DNA from: Myotis daubentonii
Taxonomy: Eukaryota; Chordata; Mammalia; Chiroptera; Vespertilionidae
NCBI RefSeq assembly: GCF_963259705.1
Contig: NC_081844.1
Span: 18,399,715 to 18,463,714, forward strand
Length of the DNA stretch: 64,000 nt
Direction: 5' to 3'
Part shown: positions 33,301 to 45,905 of the stretch, in pieces
Layout: every line of letters begins with the position of its first letter
Position numbering within the stretch: position 1 is the stretch's first letter
Notes under the pieces: generated by a model
What the model saw: the letters and a program-made list of their open reading frames with translations, nothing else
Database searches by the model: none
Told to the model about the DNA's origin: nothing
Translations under genes and position numbers: made by a program

Positions 33301-36300
33301 CCCAAGAGTAGGGTCCATCCTCTCCTTCTAGGGACGCCCTATTCCCCCAAGTCAGTTCACCCCACTCTGCTCAACATGATGCCCATCTTAATGCTTCTCT
33401 GCAACTCTGTCTTACCCTGCGTCTTCAATGACTGCATCACATCTCATTTCTTCCCCCAGTAACCTTGACTTATCACACCGCCCCAATCCCAAGTGCTTGG
33501 CGTCACCCAGAACTTCCTCCCCAGTTTCTTGATCCCCTTTGCCACAAGGCACTTACCTAACTTATCAAGAACAATAGTGACCACAGCAGATATGGAGCTG
33601 TTGGCCTGGGCCTGGGCCGTACCAGCAGAGAAGCCATCCATTTGGGCACTGACGTTGGTCTGGCTGCTGGCACAGACTCCAGGCATCCGGAAGGTTCCAT
33701 GGGCATCGCTGGTGGCCACAGTGCCAGGCCAGCCTCTCAGGGAGACCTTGGCCCCTGGTAGCGGCCGGCCAGATGGAGTGACCACTGAGCCCAGGAGGAT
33801 GTGATTGGGGCATCCACACGTTTTGGGGCTGCACCCTGGAGGACACAGGGAGGCAGAGGGGCAGAAGGGCCTACACAGCAAAGGTGCCTCCGCATAGCCC
33901 TGCTTAGAGCAGCCCCTAGTGTGAGGGGAGGATGGGGCTGAGTGGCCAGCGCCAGACAGGGGGAGGGATCTGGGGTCCAGAGGGGTGAGGAAGATGCCCT
34001 GGGAGGGAACAGGGGAGGTGACTCCTTCCAGCATGAGAGAAAACGTCCCGGCGGGGGCTGGGGGCCCAGCAAGGGGCTGGGTCTTGAGCCCAGAAGATCT
34101 CCCTCCCCTCCCAACACGGCGGGTTCTCCACCAAATGGAAAATTCCACTGGAAACTTCAGGGCAGAGACGCCACAGGGAGAGCAGAGCCAGGCGGGTAGG
34201 GTGGGGACCCCACCACCCCATTGGCCATCATGCTCCCCCACCCGACTGCGGGCTCTGCCGGCACAGTCTCCAGCGCGTGTTTGTGAAGCCAGGCCGGATC
34301 GGAATTTCCAGTCGCCTCCTGGCTGGCCTGGTGTCTGGCTCTGGGAAGGCCTGGTATCGTGTCTGCCAGGGTGTGAGCACGTGCCCATGTGGGCGTGTGG
34401 GACAGGCAGGGGCTGCGAATGCCGCGTGTGTAGCCCCCAAACGCGTCTGTGTGTGTCCGTGTCCACGGGGACATCCCCACACTCGGCCGGGCGCACAGGG
34501 GAAGCGCCCCCTCAGATGGGCCCAGGCCTGAACACACCCGGGATGCTCACCTGTACACATTCACCAATGGTCCTCGAGAGGAGGAGCCAAAAGGAAAGGC
34601 AGGGCCAAGCTCCTTGTGAACGAGTCTGGGCTCTCCAGGCCCCGCCCCCGCACCCAGGCCCCGCCTCTCTTCTCCAGGCTCCGCCTATTTAATCCTGGCC
34701 CCGCCCACCAGGCTCCACCAAACGAGCCCCTCCCTTCTAGGTTCGTCCCTCTACCGGCCCTGCCCCTCCTACCTGGACACCGAGGCCGCACACACTTCTG
34801 TGCCTCCAGGGGGCGCCCGGGACATGCATCCCCAGTGGGGCTTGGGCAGCGGCGGCGGCGCAGACGACGACCTGGCCCGCAGCTCCCTGAACAGGGACCC
34901 CACGGGCCCCACGCTCCCCACGCGGCCTCTGCAGGGAGGGCGATGGGGAGGGTCAGGCGGCCGCCCACCCTCGGGACTGCATCTTGAACAGCTGTTGACA
35001 GTGTAGGACCGGAAGACTCCCCCGCCACGTGCACCCAAGGGCAGTGCTCCGAGCAGAAGCCCTGCCCACTGCTCCCCCCAAGACTCCCCGAGGCGCCCTG
35101 TCGAAGGTGCAGTTGCGGTACCTGCCCCCCTCCCTCCCCGAGGTTAACCTGCTGTTCCACCTGCGTCTCAAACACATTGTGGGCTCCGCCCTCCCGCACA
35201 GGACGGAGCTGGACAAGTGAAGGCAGCGAGAGGGAGATGTGCTCCTCGGGGCCCCTCCCTGCCCCCGCCCTGGGGCCCAAGCTAACCCAGCTCTCCCTGC
35301 AGAAGCTGCGCCCTCATCAGGTCCTGCCCTGTGCCGGGGCCCTGCTGCTGAAGGACCCGCCCCTCCCCCGCCGCAGGCCCTAAATGCGCAAAAACCTGGG
35401 ACCCCCCGCCCACCCCGCTACCCCGCCCCTCGAAGCCCCGCCCTCACCGCGAGGGCAGCGGAAGCGCACGTGGTAGTTGGAGCAGCGGCGGCCGCGTGGC
35501 TGCTCGCGGTTGAGGCACCAGAAACCGCGCGTGGGGTTCAAGTGCACACGCTCGCCGACTGCGGACGGCAGGGCCCAGTCCGTGGTGCGCGCCTCCAGCG
35601 CCAGCGGCCGCGGGCACACGCGCGCCGGCCCGTAATAGAAGCGGATGGCAGCCAGGCTCTCGAAGTCGCCCTCGCCGCCCGGGTGGTCCACGTTGAACCA
35701 GGACGTCCACTCGCTGGCCTCTGTGGAGACCATAGGCACTTGGACCCGGGCCGAGGCCAGTCGGGCCCGATCTGCCTGCTACGGGGCCTTACGGGCTAAG
35801 TGGGAGTCCTCCCCTCTCACCCCAATGAGCGAGCAGCGCCGGGCTAGCCCCACCCACCCCGGCCCCACCCTGATGCAGAGCCCTCCAAAGCAGAAGGAGC
35901 TGTGAAGGGGTCGCCGGAAGGCTGCGCATCAGTGCACGCAGAGATCTTGCCACGGTCTCACCTGTCCTCACCCTCAGAATTCAGAACACGTGAGGCGAGA
36001 TATGAAGGCCGCTGGAGAGGCCTGCCTGACACCAGCCCGAGCTGTAGCTTTCCACTGCCTGGCAGCTTCTTGTTAGTGCCAGCCAGGGCCTTCCTTGCTC
36101 ACTGAACCCACCACGGGTGGGAAGGGGCTGGCCTCCCATATCAACCCCTCAGAATCCTTTTCTGGTTCAAGAGCAATCAAATAGAACTTTCCTGGCCTGG
36201 GAACTAGAGACTCAGGTTCCAGAACTCCTGCTTTCCTGTATGGCCTGGGCAGGTGGTCCCACAATCCCACCACCATCCCTCTTCAGTTTCCTCCTTGACA

Positions 36301-37518
36301 AACAACCCGATTCTCACCTCCCTGCTCCTAACAGATCTCTTGGGGCACCACTTCCAGAGGTTGTCATGTCCAGAATGGCACTGGGCTCTTCACCCAGCTC
36401 GTGTCCCCTCCTCATAATGTCCCACCAGCCAGAGCCTACACAACAGTCCACAACACAGCCAGGGCTTGGACCCTGGCTAACTCACCTTCCCAGTCCTCCA
36501 GGGCTGGCGAGGGCTGGCCAGGGTGCAGCGATGGACCTTCGAGGCCCCACACGGTCTCCGTGGGCTCCTCAATAAGGGTAGTGCCTGTGGAAGAGATGAG
36601 GAGTGGGAGGGAGGAAGGAACATTGACGGGAATCCCTGTGAGCTTTCTTTATGCAAGGTGCTGCCATGCTCATCCCCACTTCACAGGGGAGAAAACCGAG
36701 GCTCTTAGAAGCCAGAGCCCAGCTCTGGCTGACCCCAAGGACTGCAGCACCCCGGCCTCCAGGAGGCCTCCTCTGACCTGAAGCCCCAGGTCCATAGGCC
36801 TTGGAAGTCTGTCCATGCTCCTCCCCAGACCAAGTTCTCCCCCTAGATGTGTTCTGCCCTCCGGTTGAGCCGCATTCCCCTTTGGAAGTTGCTCCCTCAC
36901 TCTACCTTCCATCTGCACTCGGGGCCCATGCTTCCAGCAGGAGGTCTTTGGAACTGAGCCTGGCTTCTCAGGCCTCAAGTTGGCCTGGGCAGTGACCTCA
37001 GACAAGTCCCTTCCCTCTTGAAGCCTCAGTCTCAATGGGCCCCATTCCCCCTCCACCTGGTGTTGCAGAGATGAGACTTTCTTTTCTGAATGGGAGTTGT
37101 GTGTGGAAGAAGGAGGGGGTGGGTAAGAGAGGCCAGGACCAGATGATCCGGGGTCCAGGCGCTGGGGCTGAGGTGGAGATAGGTACCCACGGTCACCGGG
37201 ACCCAGAATAGCCTAGTTCATATCCACATTGCGAGCGCCCCTGCCGTCTCTTGGACGAGAGAAGCAAGTGGGGAAGGTCTGTTTCTCGCCCAGGCAGTCC
37301 TGGGCTCGTCTCCCAGGTGCCCTCTCTCTCCCTCCACCCCCGGGTGGGGAAGCGAGGGTCCCTGGGTTCTCTCTCCAGACGCGGGGGGCATGCCAGGCCC
37401 CCTGCCAGACGTCAGGCGCCTGTGGGGCTGGGCTGGGGACTGGGGACACCTCACCTCGGGCCCCCGCCAGGTGAGCGGCGGCGACACAGAGGCAGAGCAG
37501 GGGTGGCAGTGATGCCAT
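30304..37518 (-). CDS. CILP2: CILP2, cartilage intermediate layer protein 2 (8 coding exons)
   Basis: Secreted extracellular-matrix glycoprotein of cartilage and related tissues. Coding exons on the minus strand: 37455-37518, 36486-36584, 35448-35720, 34773-34928, 33557-33835, 33139-33238, 32789-32946, 30304-32594. All junctions are GT-AG and phases agree, giving 3420 nt and 1139 residues. Residues 1-21 form a signal peptide (MASLPPLLCLCVAAAHLAG). Exon 3 encodes the Cys-containing CILP amino-terminal domain (WTSWFNVDHPGG). Exon 4 is a thrombospondin type-1 repeat (WGAWGPWGPCSGSCGPG). Exon 5 is a carboxypeptidase-regulatory-like fold (GSVVTPSGRPLPGAKVSLRG). Exons 6-7 form an Ig-like domain (NVTFCCKASG...GTYHCKAWN). 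The 2.3-kb last exon carries the large conserved carboxy-terminal part. As I remember the human protein it has 1156 residues. Most of the difference lies at the carboxy end, where a TGA at 30304-30306 cuts the tail early. Gene identity is secure; transcript ends are inferred. Confidence 0.96.
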
Positions 37519-37529
37519 GGCCGGTCCGA

Positions 37530-37690
37530 AAGTCCGAGGGAGGGTCCGGGCTCCGCCGCGCGCTCCGGTCGGACTCCCGCGGGTCTGGCGGCCGCGGGGG
37601 CTGAAGGTGGGGGCGGGACGAGACCGCAGGCCCCGCCCCGGCCCCGCCCCGGCCCGCCCCGCCCAGGTCCCTCCCGGGCCAAACTTCTCT
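37530..37690 (-). promoter_or_regulatory. CILP2 GC-rich promoter region
   Basis: Immediately upstream of the CILP2 ATG the sequence becomes very GC-rich and CpG-rich. At 37632-37672 there is a run of overlapping CCCCGCCC-type GC boxes, which are Sp1/KLF-type sites. No TATA box was seen. The island continues towards 38080, where the YJEFN3 3' end begins, so both features share about 0.6 kb. Confidence 0.6.
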
Positions 37691-38108
37691 GCCCTCGGTG
37701 ATGTGTGTGAGCCACCGCTCGGGTCGCCCCCCCTCGGTGCGTTCGGCTGCGCCTCCGCCTTCGGAATGGCCTGCGCCCCCGGTCGCCGGCTGGAAGTCCC
37801 TCCCTCCACCCCCCTCCGTTCTCCACGTTGGGTCCCCAGCTGCCGGTGGGCAGTGCGTCTTGGAATCGGGCCTGGAGCTACCCGAACCTTCACGCTTCGG
37901 GCGGCCAGAAACCCTCCTTGGAGTCCAACTTCGATCCAGTGGCCTTAGGCCATCGGAGCGGCTGGAAGTCCCAGAATCTCCCCTTTACGGCGGTCAGCGG
38001 GAAGTCCCGCTCCCCGTCCGCCCTCCACCCCTCCCGCCTGGGGCCGCCCCGAGCCTGCCCCACCGCGGCGCACAGAGGAGGCGAGGCCAGGAGGTGGTGG
38101 GATGTGTG

Positions 38109-38114
38109 TTTATT
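38109..38114 (-). terminator. YJEFN3 polyadenylation signal (AATAAA)
   Basis: The minus strand reads CCAATAAACACA 36 bases past the YJEFN3 stop codon, giving a very short 3' UTR. A G/T-rich tract expected downstream of cleavage is less clear, because the CpG-rich CILP2 promoter follows. Confidence 0.75.
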
Positions 38115-38149
38115 GGGGCACGTCCAGGCCGCGCGAGCACGGGCAGCAG

Positions 38150-41100
38150 TCACAGCGCCGCCACGCAGTCGGTGCCCGTGTACCCCGGCAGACGCAGCGC
38201 GAACTTGCGGCGCACGTCGTCGGGCACGAACCGGCCAGCCACGAAGTGGTGGCGCCCAGAGAAGCGGCCAGCGCAGCGCTTGGGCGCACCCAGTGACACC
38301 AGCACGTCGGGCCGCAGGCCGTCCTCCGAGTCTTCGCCGGTCTCCGCATCCCAGCCTGAGGGAGGGGAGGGAGGGGGGGGGAGGTCAGGAGCTGGAAAGG
38401 GTGCTCAGCCTCAGAGGAGCGTCCCAGCTTCTGCTTTCTGACAGTGTCTTGATCAGACCTGCCTCCCCAAAGAACCGAGCCTCCACCCTCAGACCAGTCT
38501 CCTTCCCTCCTTGGAGATGTTTGCCCTCCCCCTCTGGCCAGAGCCCTCATACTTTTCTGCCCCTCCTCCCACCCTGCTACCCAATCGTCCTCCTCCATCT
38601 GATTCAGCCTCTGCCTGCAGACTGCATCATTTCCAGCTGCTGCCCTTTCCTGGTCAGACCCGTGCCTCTTCTGGCGTCTATCCCCACACCCTTCCTATCA
38701 ATCCTGAGCTTCCCCGCTTAGACTAGAACCTCTTTCCACCCAGACTTCCCAGGCAGCCTCCACTCTCTGGCCAGATCCCCACTCAAAGGACAGACTTTTT
38801 TCCTCCATCCGCAAGCAAGCCTCTCCTAGGTGACCTCCTTGCCCCAGGTTCTTGCCTCTGACAGGAAGTGCCTCCTTCCCCACCCAACTTGAGCACTGAT
38901 CCTCCTCCCTCTGCCCAGTACTCCTCCCTCTGATCTGACACCTCTGCCTCACCCTCATGCTGTATCTTGCCTTTTTACTTGGCAAGACCACACCACCTCA
39001 CTCATTGGTTCACAGCCTCTGCCACCTCTGAAATGAACCTCCACCTTCAGAGGAGGAGCCTTGCCTTCTCTCCTACCTCTGACTGGAGTCTGGAACCATT
39101 AACTAAAGGCCTCTCCCCTCTGACTTTAATCTGTCCTTCTATGATCCTAGCCTCCACCCTCATACCAGACAGCCCACCTCCTCATAGCCACCCCACCCCA
39201 CCCCTGCTCTTCAGCACCCTGCTGAGATGGCCCTGAGGTCTTGCAAGCCAGGGGATGTCCCTCAGAGTTCGGCCACCCCCTGTGAAGGGTCCGGCTGGCC
39301 AGCGGCTGTTTGTTCCGTCTGCCCGTGGCCTAATGGCTCCAACAGGCATAGGGCGGCGGCCAGGACGGGCGAGGCCTTTGCTGAGTGAGCTCACGTCTGC
39401 CTGGTGACTGGGCCAGGGTGGGCATTGGGCACACTGGGCTGAGCGTGGTGGGGAGGGGATGCAGGATCACCTGGGCAACAACCTCAGTGTCCCCATCTAA
39501 GGGATGGACATGGCCCTCTGCCATACCCAGGGTGCACAATCCATCCCCAAGGAAACGGAGGCTCAGAGTAGGCAGACAAACTGGGTCACAAAAGCTGGAG
39601 AACAGGGGCCCCCCAGATCTCCCAGGCCCTGACGCACCCCCCTCCACCTGGCATGCCTGAGGGAATGTCCAGGCTCACGAGGGGGATGGACAGCAGCTTG
39701 AGTGTGGCCAGCGCACGCGTGCAGGAGCCCCCGACCTCCCGGGGCTCCACGCCAGGGCCCAGCACAGCATCCACCACCAGCCCGTAGGCGTCATTGATGA
39801 GCTGGACCTGGGAGGGAAGGCGAGGTGAGGGGCAGCCTTGGAGCACCATCCCCCACTGCCCCTTGTTGTCAAGGAGTGCTGACCTCTGTGGGCAGATAGG
39901 ACAGGAAGGGGATGTCCATCTTCTCACACTGGGTGGTCAGGTCCTGGTGCAGCGGGTCCAGTGAACGTGTGGGGTAGAAGATGGTCGGTTCATACTCCTG
40001 GGGGGGGCGGGGAGGGGGCAGGAAAGGGTCAGTGTGGGGGCTGCCCAAGCTTTTAGGGGCTCTGCCAAGCCTCCAGACCTGGTACCAGGCAGCAGTACCT
40101 GGGGCAAGCACTGGGCTTATTCTGTAACTTGTCCAGTCTCAATGTTCCCCTGGAACACTACCAAGAGGAGGAAGTGACTTCTGCAGGGACAGAATGGGGA
40201 GTGACTCTGGGACACCAAGGGGGTCCTTGCTACTCACAAACACCCGCAGGTGCCGGGCACAGACCAGCCCTACCGCCCCATTCTGCTCCGGTCCGCACAC
40301 GACCAGCACCGTCTTCTGCTTCCGGGAGAGAGCAGGCAAGGGGAACACCTGGTAGGGGCACAGCAAAGGCAAAGGCACGTAGCTTGGAATCCCTCCTTGA
40401 CCAGGTGGGGAAATTGAGGCCCCAGGGAGAGGAAGGGACGCGGCTTGGGAGCAATTTGGGTGAGGGGCTGGGCCACTCGGGGCCTCAGTTTCCTCCTTGG
40501 AGACGCAGAGGACCTGCCAAGCCAGAACAGGAAAGCATGTCTCCAGCCACCATTGAGAGCCCGAGAGCCTGGACTGTGGTTTGTTTATTCTCGGCCTGAG
40601 TTGCAGACATTCTTCCACCTTTTTCCACTGCAGTGGCTTCCTCTCCCCCACCCATTTTCCAGGCCCTCAGAGGCCCCATAGTTGGTGGGGAGGTACTTTT
40701 CCAACCGGCCATGCCCTGTCTCTCTCCCGCTGTCTCCTTCCACTGGCCTATCTTCACCTCCCTGTCTCTCAGTGTCTCTCAGACTCTCTCCGTGTCTCTC
40801 TGTCTAGTCTCTTTCTCCGTGTCTCAGTCTGTCTCTCTCTCAGACTCCGTCTTTGTGGGCCTGTGCATCCCTCTCTCTCTCTTTAATGCAGCAGTTAAGC
40901 ATGCTGGTGGTAGAGTCCCAGCCTACCCTGACCCTGTCATCGGCTCCCTCTCCTCTCCCAGCCTCGTTTGCCTCTATTATGTAGAAGCTTGGACAGTCTC
41001 ATGGGGCCTCTCCCTGACTCCACCGGGCCTGGCCATACTCTAACCTTCAACCACACAGAGAGGAACTTATTCCATTTTTCAGTCTCCTCCCCAAGGTCTG

Positions 41101-44100
41101 AGGTCCTGACTGACACTGACCAGGCCTGCAACCCATAACACCAGAGTCAGGGAGGGTGACACTGTCTGACTGGCTGAGACCAAGGGGCTTCTGGATGTAC
41201 TTGGGGCTCTCAGGGCAAAAACGAGACGAGTTTACTACACTGGCTTTGCTTCTGTGGCTTAGATTTTCTCCATTTCTTTCTCTTTTGGGCACCTCACTCA
41301 GGATATGTTTCATTTGGAAATAAAAACATTTAAGTAAAAAAAAATTGAGTTCACATAGAGAAAAATATTGAGTTTTAAAAAAATATACAGTGGTAATAAG
41401 AAGAGAAAAAGGGGAGGAAGAGGAGAAGGATTATATACTGGAGCCCTGACTATTGGTCATTTTTCTAAGGAGTTTGTTTATTAACTGGTGTCAGTTTATT
41501 ACTCGTTCAGAGGTAACTTGGGGCAAAGCACCGGATAGTAGTATTATCGTTGCTATAATTTGCCAGTTCGTTGCAGACACCTCAAGGGTTTGCCCCAGAG
41601 CCAGACACAGCTATGCTTCCCAATCCCTGGGCCATGGGGGTCATGCAGCTAGAATAGATCTTGGCTCTGGTAGGCTGGTCGTCTGGCTGGGGTCAAGGTC
41701 AAGGGGCAGGGGTTAGGTACCTTGGTCACAGCCACAGCACTAGCATGGCCACATAACTCCACCAGCTGCTGCCGCCCAAAACGATAATCCTCCAGCAGCT
41801 CCCGTTCCAGAGCAGCTGCCTCCTCCGTGCTGGGGGACAGAGTTGGGAGAGACGCTTAGAGACACAGAGAGATGGAGGCAGAGGCTCATATGGAGGCAGA
41901 AATGTCCCACCAATGTCCCGAGCCAGTCTCTGGTGCCCCCCCTCCCCCAACCCAAATCTGTTTCCCCATCCGATGCGCAAGCGATTGAATGGAACCGGGC
42001 AGGCAGCTGGAGGTTTGAGCCGAAGCCTGGTGCGCCGGCGCCCTCTGGTGGGCGAGGAAGCACGTGGTGGCGCATGTTGGTTCTGTTCTTCCTACGCACG
42101 GAGGACTGAGTCCCACCCAGAGGCCCCCAGCCCCCAAGGTGAAGGAACCCAGGAGGAGGCATGGAGCCTGAAGGACTGATGGGGGCGCTGGGTGGATTTC
42201 AAGCAGAGGAAGTCACTGACTGAGCTCCAGGACACCGGAGGGTACTGACTGGGCTGGGAGCGGGGGACGGGGTACTGAGGGAGGTGTGTGAAGGCTGCAG
42301 AGGCGTTTGACAGCTTGCTTAGGGAGGTGGGATGTGACCCTCTTCAAAGATAGTTGTAAAACTCAAATAATCGTGCCTGGGGAGATGGAGCCAACTCGCT
42401 TGAGACAAAACCCTACTACGGAGTTGGCTTGCTGGTGACTGGGGTCATTCATCTTTCCAAGCCTTGCTTCCTCTGCAAAAGCGAAGGTGGGATGGGCTCG
42501 ATTAATTTTAAGGGCCAATTCAAAATGCAAATGTGGGGCCCCTTGTTCAAAATTAAGAATTTCAAGATGGTGATGGCAGAGTGTTAAACCAAGTGTTGGG
42601 CACTGCTAACAGCAGGGACCAAGGTGGCTGGCCCTTGCTTAAGGGCCTTCCAAAGGGCCTGGACTTGGTGGTGGCAGAGAGGGAGAGCTGGCTTTGAAGA
42701 CCAGGTGTTCCTCATTCCAGAATCGGGATGGGCAGCTGGCAGGACCTTCCTGCTGGGGAGTAGCATCTACCCCCAGTTCAGCACACCCTAGAGAGGGTAA
42801 TAACAACAACAATAATAGAACTAGGGCCCTACCGGGTTTGGCTCAGTGGCCAGAGCCTCGGCCTGTAAGGGTCCTGTGTTCGATTCCAATCAAGGGCACA
42901 TGTCCCAGTTGCAGGCTCAGTTCCCAGTAGGGGGCGTGCAGGAGGCAGTCAATCAATGATTCTCTCTCATCATTGATGTTCCAAACTCTCTCTCTCTCTC
43001 TTCCTCTCTGAAATCAATAAAAACATATCTAAAAAAATAAGAAAAATAAAAGCACATGCAATTAAAATAATAATAATAATAGCAATAGAACTAGGCCCAG
43101 AGAGTTGGAAAAACAACTCAGAGAAGCCAAGAGGGTGGCCCCTGGTCATGCCAGAAGAGTGGGGAAACAGACTTCCACCTTTGGTGTCTGTCTGCAGAGC
43201 CACGAACAGAGTATGAACAAAGCAGCAGCAGGAGATCTACACATGGGGCAGGAGTTTGGGATGAATCCTAGATCTCCTCCTTCATTCCGTGAGTAGGAAA
43301 ACCACAACCTTCCAGCCAATTTTGCAGTGTGAATAGGCCAAGCAAGCAGGAGGGGCAGAGGTGGGAAATGAGGACTGCTGTGGGATGGGGAGTCAGGGAA
43401 GGCTTCCTGGAGGAGCTGGCCTGGTGCACGATGGTAGATAATCCAGGTGGCAAGAACAGCAAGGGCCAAGGCCTCTTGGTGGAAGAGCTTGGCAGGTTCG
43501 AGGGACAGAAGAGAGACCAGTGTGGCTGGAGCAGTGAGAGAAACAGAATACATACTTTGGGGGCCCACGTAGATGGGGGAGATGAAGGCTGAGGGCAGGG
43601 AGGTCACATGCCCTGAGATGGCAGCAGAGCCAGATTCAACCCCTAACTTGTCTTCAGCCAATGTCAGATGAAGTCGAAGTACCAGGTGGGAAAGGAGCTC
43701 TCGGTGAGGCTAAATAAGAGCAAACCCATCCCTGGCATGGAAGGCCAGGCCAGCTCCTGGGAAGGGTGTTCGGGAACATGGCTTATTTCTCCACCTTCAT
43801 CTTGTGACAGCTCTGCCTGCAGCCCTCACAGGAGAGTGGGAGAGTGGGATGAGAAGGGTGGAGGATCACCCATTCCTCTTCCTCTGTCCCAAAGCTTTGA
43901 TCTCATCACCATTTGGAAAATTATCTTCCTGGCTCACCAGTCATTAGAGCAGGGTGGGCAAACTTTTTGACTCGAGGGCCACAATGGGTTCTTAAACTGG
44001 ACCGGAGGGCCGGAACAAAAGCATGGATGGAGTGTTTGTGTGAACTAATATAAATTCAAAGTAAACATCATTACATAAAAGGGTATGGTCTTTTTTTTCA

Positions 44101-45856
44101 ATAGTTTTATTCATTTCAAACGGGCCGGATCCGGCCCGCGGGCCGTAGTTTGCCCACGGCTGCATTAGAGTGATAATGGGGAGTCCATAGGAAGAGGGTG
44201 GTCTAGGCTAGGATCCTGAGGTGGAGGCTATGGGTAGGGTATGAGTGGGAATCAGGGCAGAGCCATGTGGGACCAGGGGTAGGGGGAGGCACCTCAGTTA
44301 TGAGAGTTCCTCTTGTCCCCCCAGCCTACCCGTCAGATGAGAAGGGCTTCCAGGCCCAGGACTTCCCGCCAGCCCCAGAAGGGCTGAGGTGACCTGGTTT
44401 CAAAGGGAATTTCCAAAAATGCTTCCAGGAGGGGGCTCTTTTGTTTCTTGTTTTGTTTTTTTGTGTTGTTTTTTTTAAAAAAACACACACAAAAAAGAAC
44501 ATTGGTTTCTTTCTTTCTTTTAATATATTTTATTGATTTCAGAGAGGAAGGAAGGAGAGAGAAACATCAATGATGAGAATCATTGATTGGCTGCCTCCTA
44601 TACCCACCACACCGGGAATGGAACTGTGACCTCTGGGTTCATAGGTTGATGCTCAATCACTGAGCCACGCCAGCCAGGCTGGAGGGGTCTCTTTTGGAGG
44701 TGAAGCCACGAGGCCAGGATGACCATGCCAGATCTTCCCTGTGCTCTCGGCTCCGTCTGCTTCTCTCCACCCTCATGTCTCTTCTCACCAGCCTGCCACT
44801 ACTGCCCACCAGGCTGCCAACAGCAGTCTCATGCCCCCAAACTCCACACCACCTAAGACGGGGGCTTTGAAAATTTGAATACCAGATCATATCATGCCGT
44901 TGCAAACCTTCTTAAGGCTCCCCAGTATTCAGAGAATATTTAAATTCCTCATCATACCTACATGCCCCCCATTATGTCTCTAAACTCATTGCCTCCTCTC
45001 CCCTAGTTCACTAGGTTCTACCACCACCCACCCCACAGAGCCCCATCACTCTTCAATTGGCATTTGAGGTGCTCCACTGTCCCCCATGCCAGATGAGGCC
45101 ATTGCTTGTATCTGGAACATTCATCTCTCCCTGCCTGGGATGTGCTGGGTGTTACAGCTGAATCTGGATAGCAGCCAGAATCTGGACATCTGACAATATC
45201 TGCCCTGAGAAGAGAAACTGATCAATGGGCAGACTTCTGTGAAATGAATCTGGCTTTCTCCAGCCCTGCTTGGTGTCCCGCCACACAGGATGACTCAGAA
45301 CAAGGTGAGACTGCCATAGATGCTGGCTCCAGACCCCCGACAAGTGGCCCAGGTGTTCAAAAATCGCCCTAGCCTTGGCTCAGGCAGTGGCTCCCCTCCC
45401 TGTTTCCTTGTCTAGACAAGGTGGTAATAGCAGGTGGATCACCATGGGGGGAGGGGGGGTAAGCATTTGAGGAGCTGAGAGTAAGAGTTGAGATGGGGGC
45501 TCCAGGGTACCTGGGAGATGGAAAGGGGTGGTGGGCCCGGGTGGGGTAAAGGGTATGGAGGAGCGAGTAGCAGTGATGATGAATAATTCATGGAGCGAGT
45601 TTGCTGCGACTGTCGTTTCCCTGGCAATGCAGCGTCAAAGGCGGGAAGCGGCGGGCTGTCTCCAGTGAAAGGCGGGGTGGGCCTCAGATTCCCCCGCCCC
45701 GGCCCCGGCCCCCTCCCAGCCATGCTCCTTTCCCCATTACCCGCCTTGGCCGTGCCCCTTCCCCACGCAGGGTCCCGGTATCCCTATCCCCGCTGACCTG
45801 AGGAAACGCCGATCCTCGGGCGCCTCCACCGGGTCTCGGCTGGCCGCACCGATCAT
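38150..45856 (-). CDS. YJEFN3: YJEFN3, YjeF N-terminal domain-containing protein 3 (6 coding exons)
   Basis: Paralogue of NAXE (AIBP), with a Rossmann-like YjeF_N fold; the family is linked to NAD(P)H-hydrate epimerisation and to apoA-I/cholesterol handling. Exons: 45798-45856, 41721-41829, 40238-40348, 39884-39997, 39657-39807, 38150-38355; 750 nt, 249 residues. The start is the first ATG of a short leader ([19 protein letters not shown]) that continues in phase into [23 protein letters not shown]. Recognisable landmarks are [45 protein letters not shown] and the end [12 protein letters not shown]. In NAXE the corresponding loop is glycine- and asparagine-rich (GNNGGDG); here it is PEQNGAVG, so loss of the epimerase activity is likely but inferred. 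The exon 5 donor appears to be GC rather than GT. Human transcripts with an additional 50-codon second exon exist as I recall; I did not find that exon here. Intron 1 holds Ves SINEs and a hAT element. Confidence 0.92.
39475..39605 (+). mobile_element. MIR-like fragment in YJEFN3 intron 5
   Basis: Blocks AAGGAAACGGAGGCTCAGAG and ACAAACTGGGTCACA resemble the MIR core. It ends next to exon 5 (39657), within about 50 bases of the GC donor. Confidence 0.5.
42822..43045 (+). mobile_element. Ves SINE, YJEFN3 intron 1
   Basis: Target words AATAGAACTAGG at 42813 and 43085 region flank it together with an AATAAAAT-rich tail. Confidence 0.9.
43950..44162. mobile_element. Non-autonomous hAT element in YJEFN3 intron 1
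   Basis: Ends are CAGGGTGGGCAAACTTTTTG and GTTTGCCCACGGCTG. The interior has CGGCCCGCGGGCC and CAAACGGGCCGGATCCGGCC. A perfect 8-bp target duplication CATTAGAG flanks it (43942-43949, 44163-44170). It resembles OposCharlie-type hAT elements. Confidence 0.85.
44515..44680 (-). mobile_element. Ves SINE, older and shortened, YJEFN3 intron 1
   Basis: TTTTAATATATTTTATTGATTTC to GCCACGCCAGCCAGGC; only 166 bases. Confidence 0.85.
44850..45130 (+). mobile_element. L2 fragment in YJEFN3 intron 1
   Basis: CTTCTTAAGGCTCCCCAGTA, TTTAAATTCCTCATCATACC and GTATCTGGAACATTCATCTC follow the L2 consensus order. Confidence 0.6.
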
Positions 45857-45905
45857 GGCCAAGGTGAGCCTGTGCGGGCAGCGGCAGCCGGGCAGGCACC
45901 GTTTT
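45640..45905 (-). promoter_or_regulatory. YJEFN3 first exon and proximal GC-rich region
   Basis: GC content and CpG frequency rise on both sides of the YJEFN3 start codon (CCCCGCCCCGGCCCCGG near 45690, CCCGCCAATCA near 45942). A CCAAT motif in sense orientation is not obvious; the minus strand carries ATTGG at 45944-45948, about 90 bases upstream of the ATG. The NDUFA13 3' end lies only about 560 bases upstream, so the two genes are tightly spaced and could give read-through transcripts. Confidence 0.4.
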
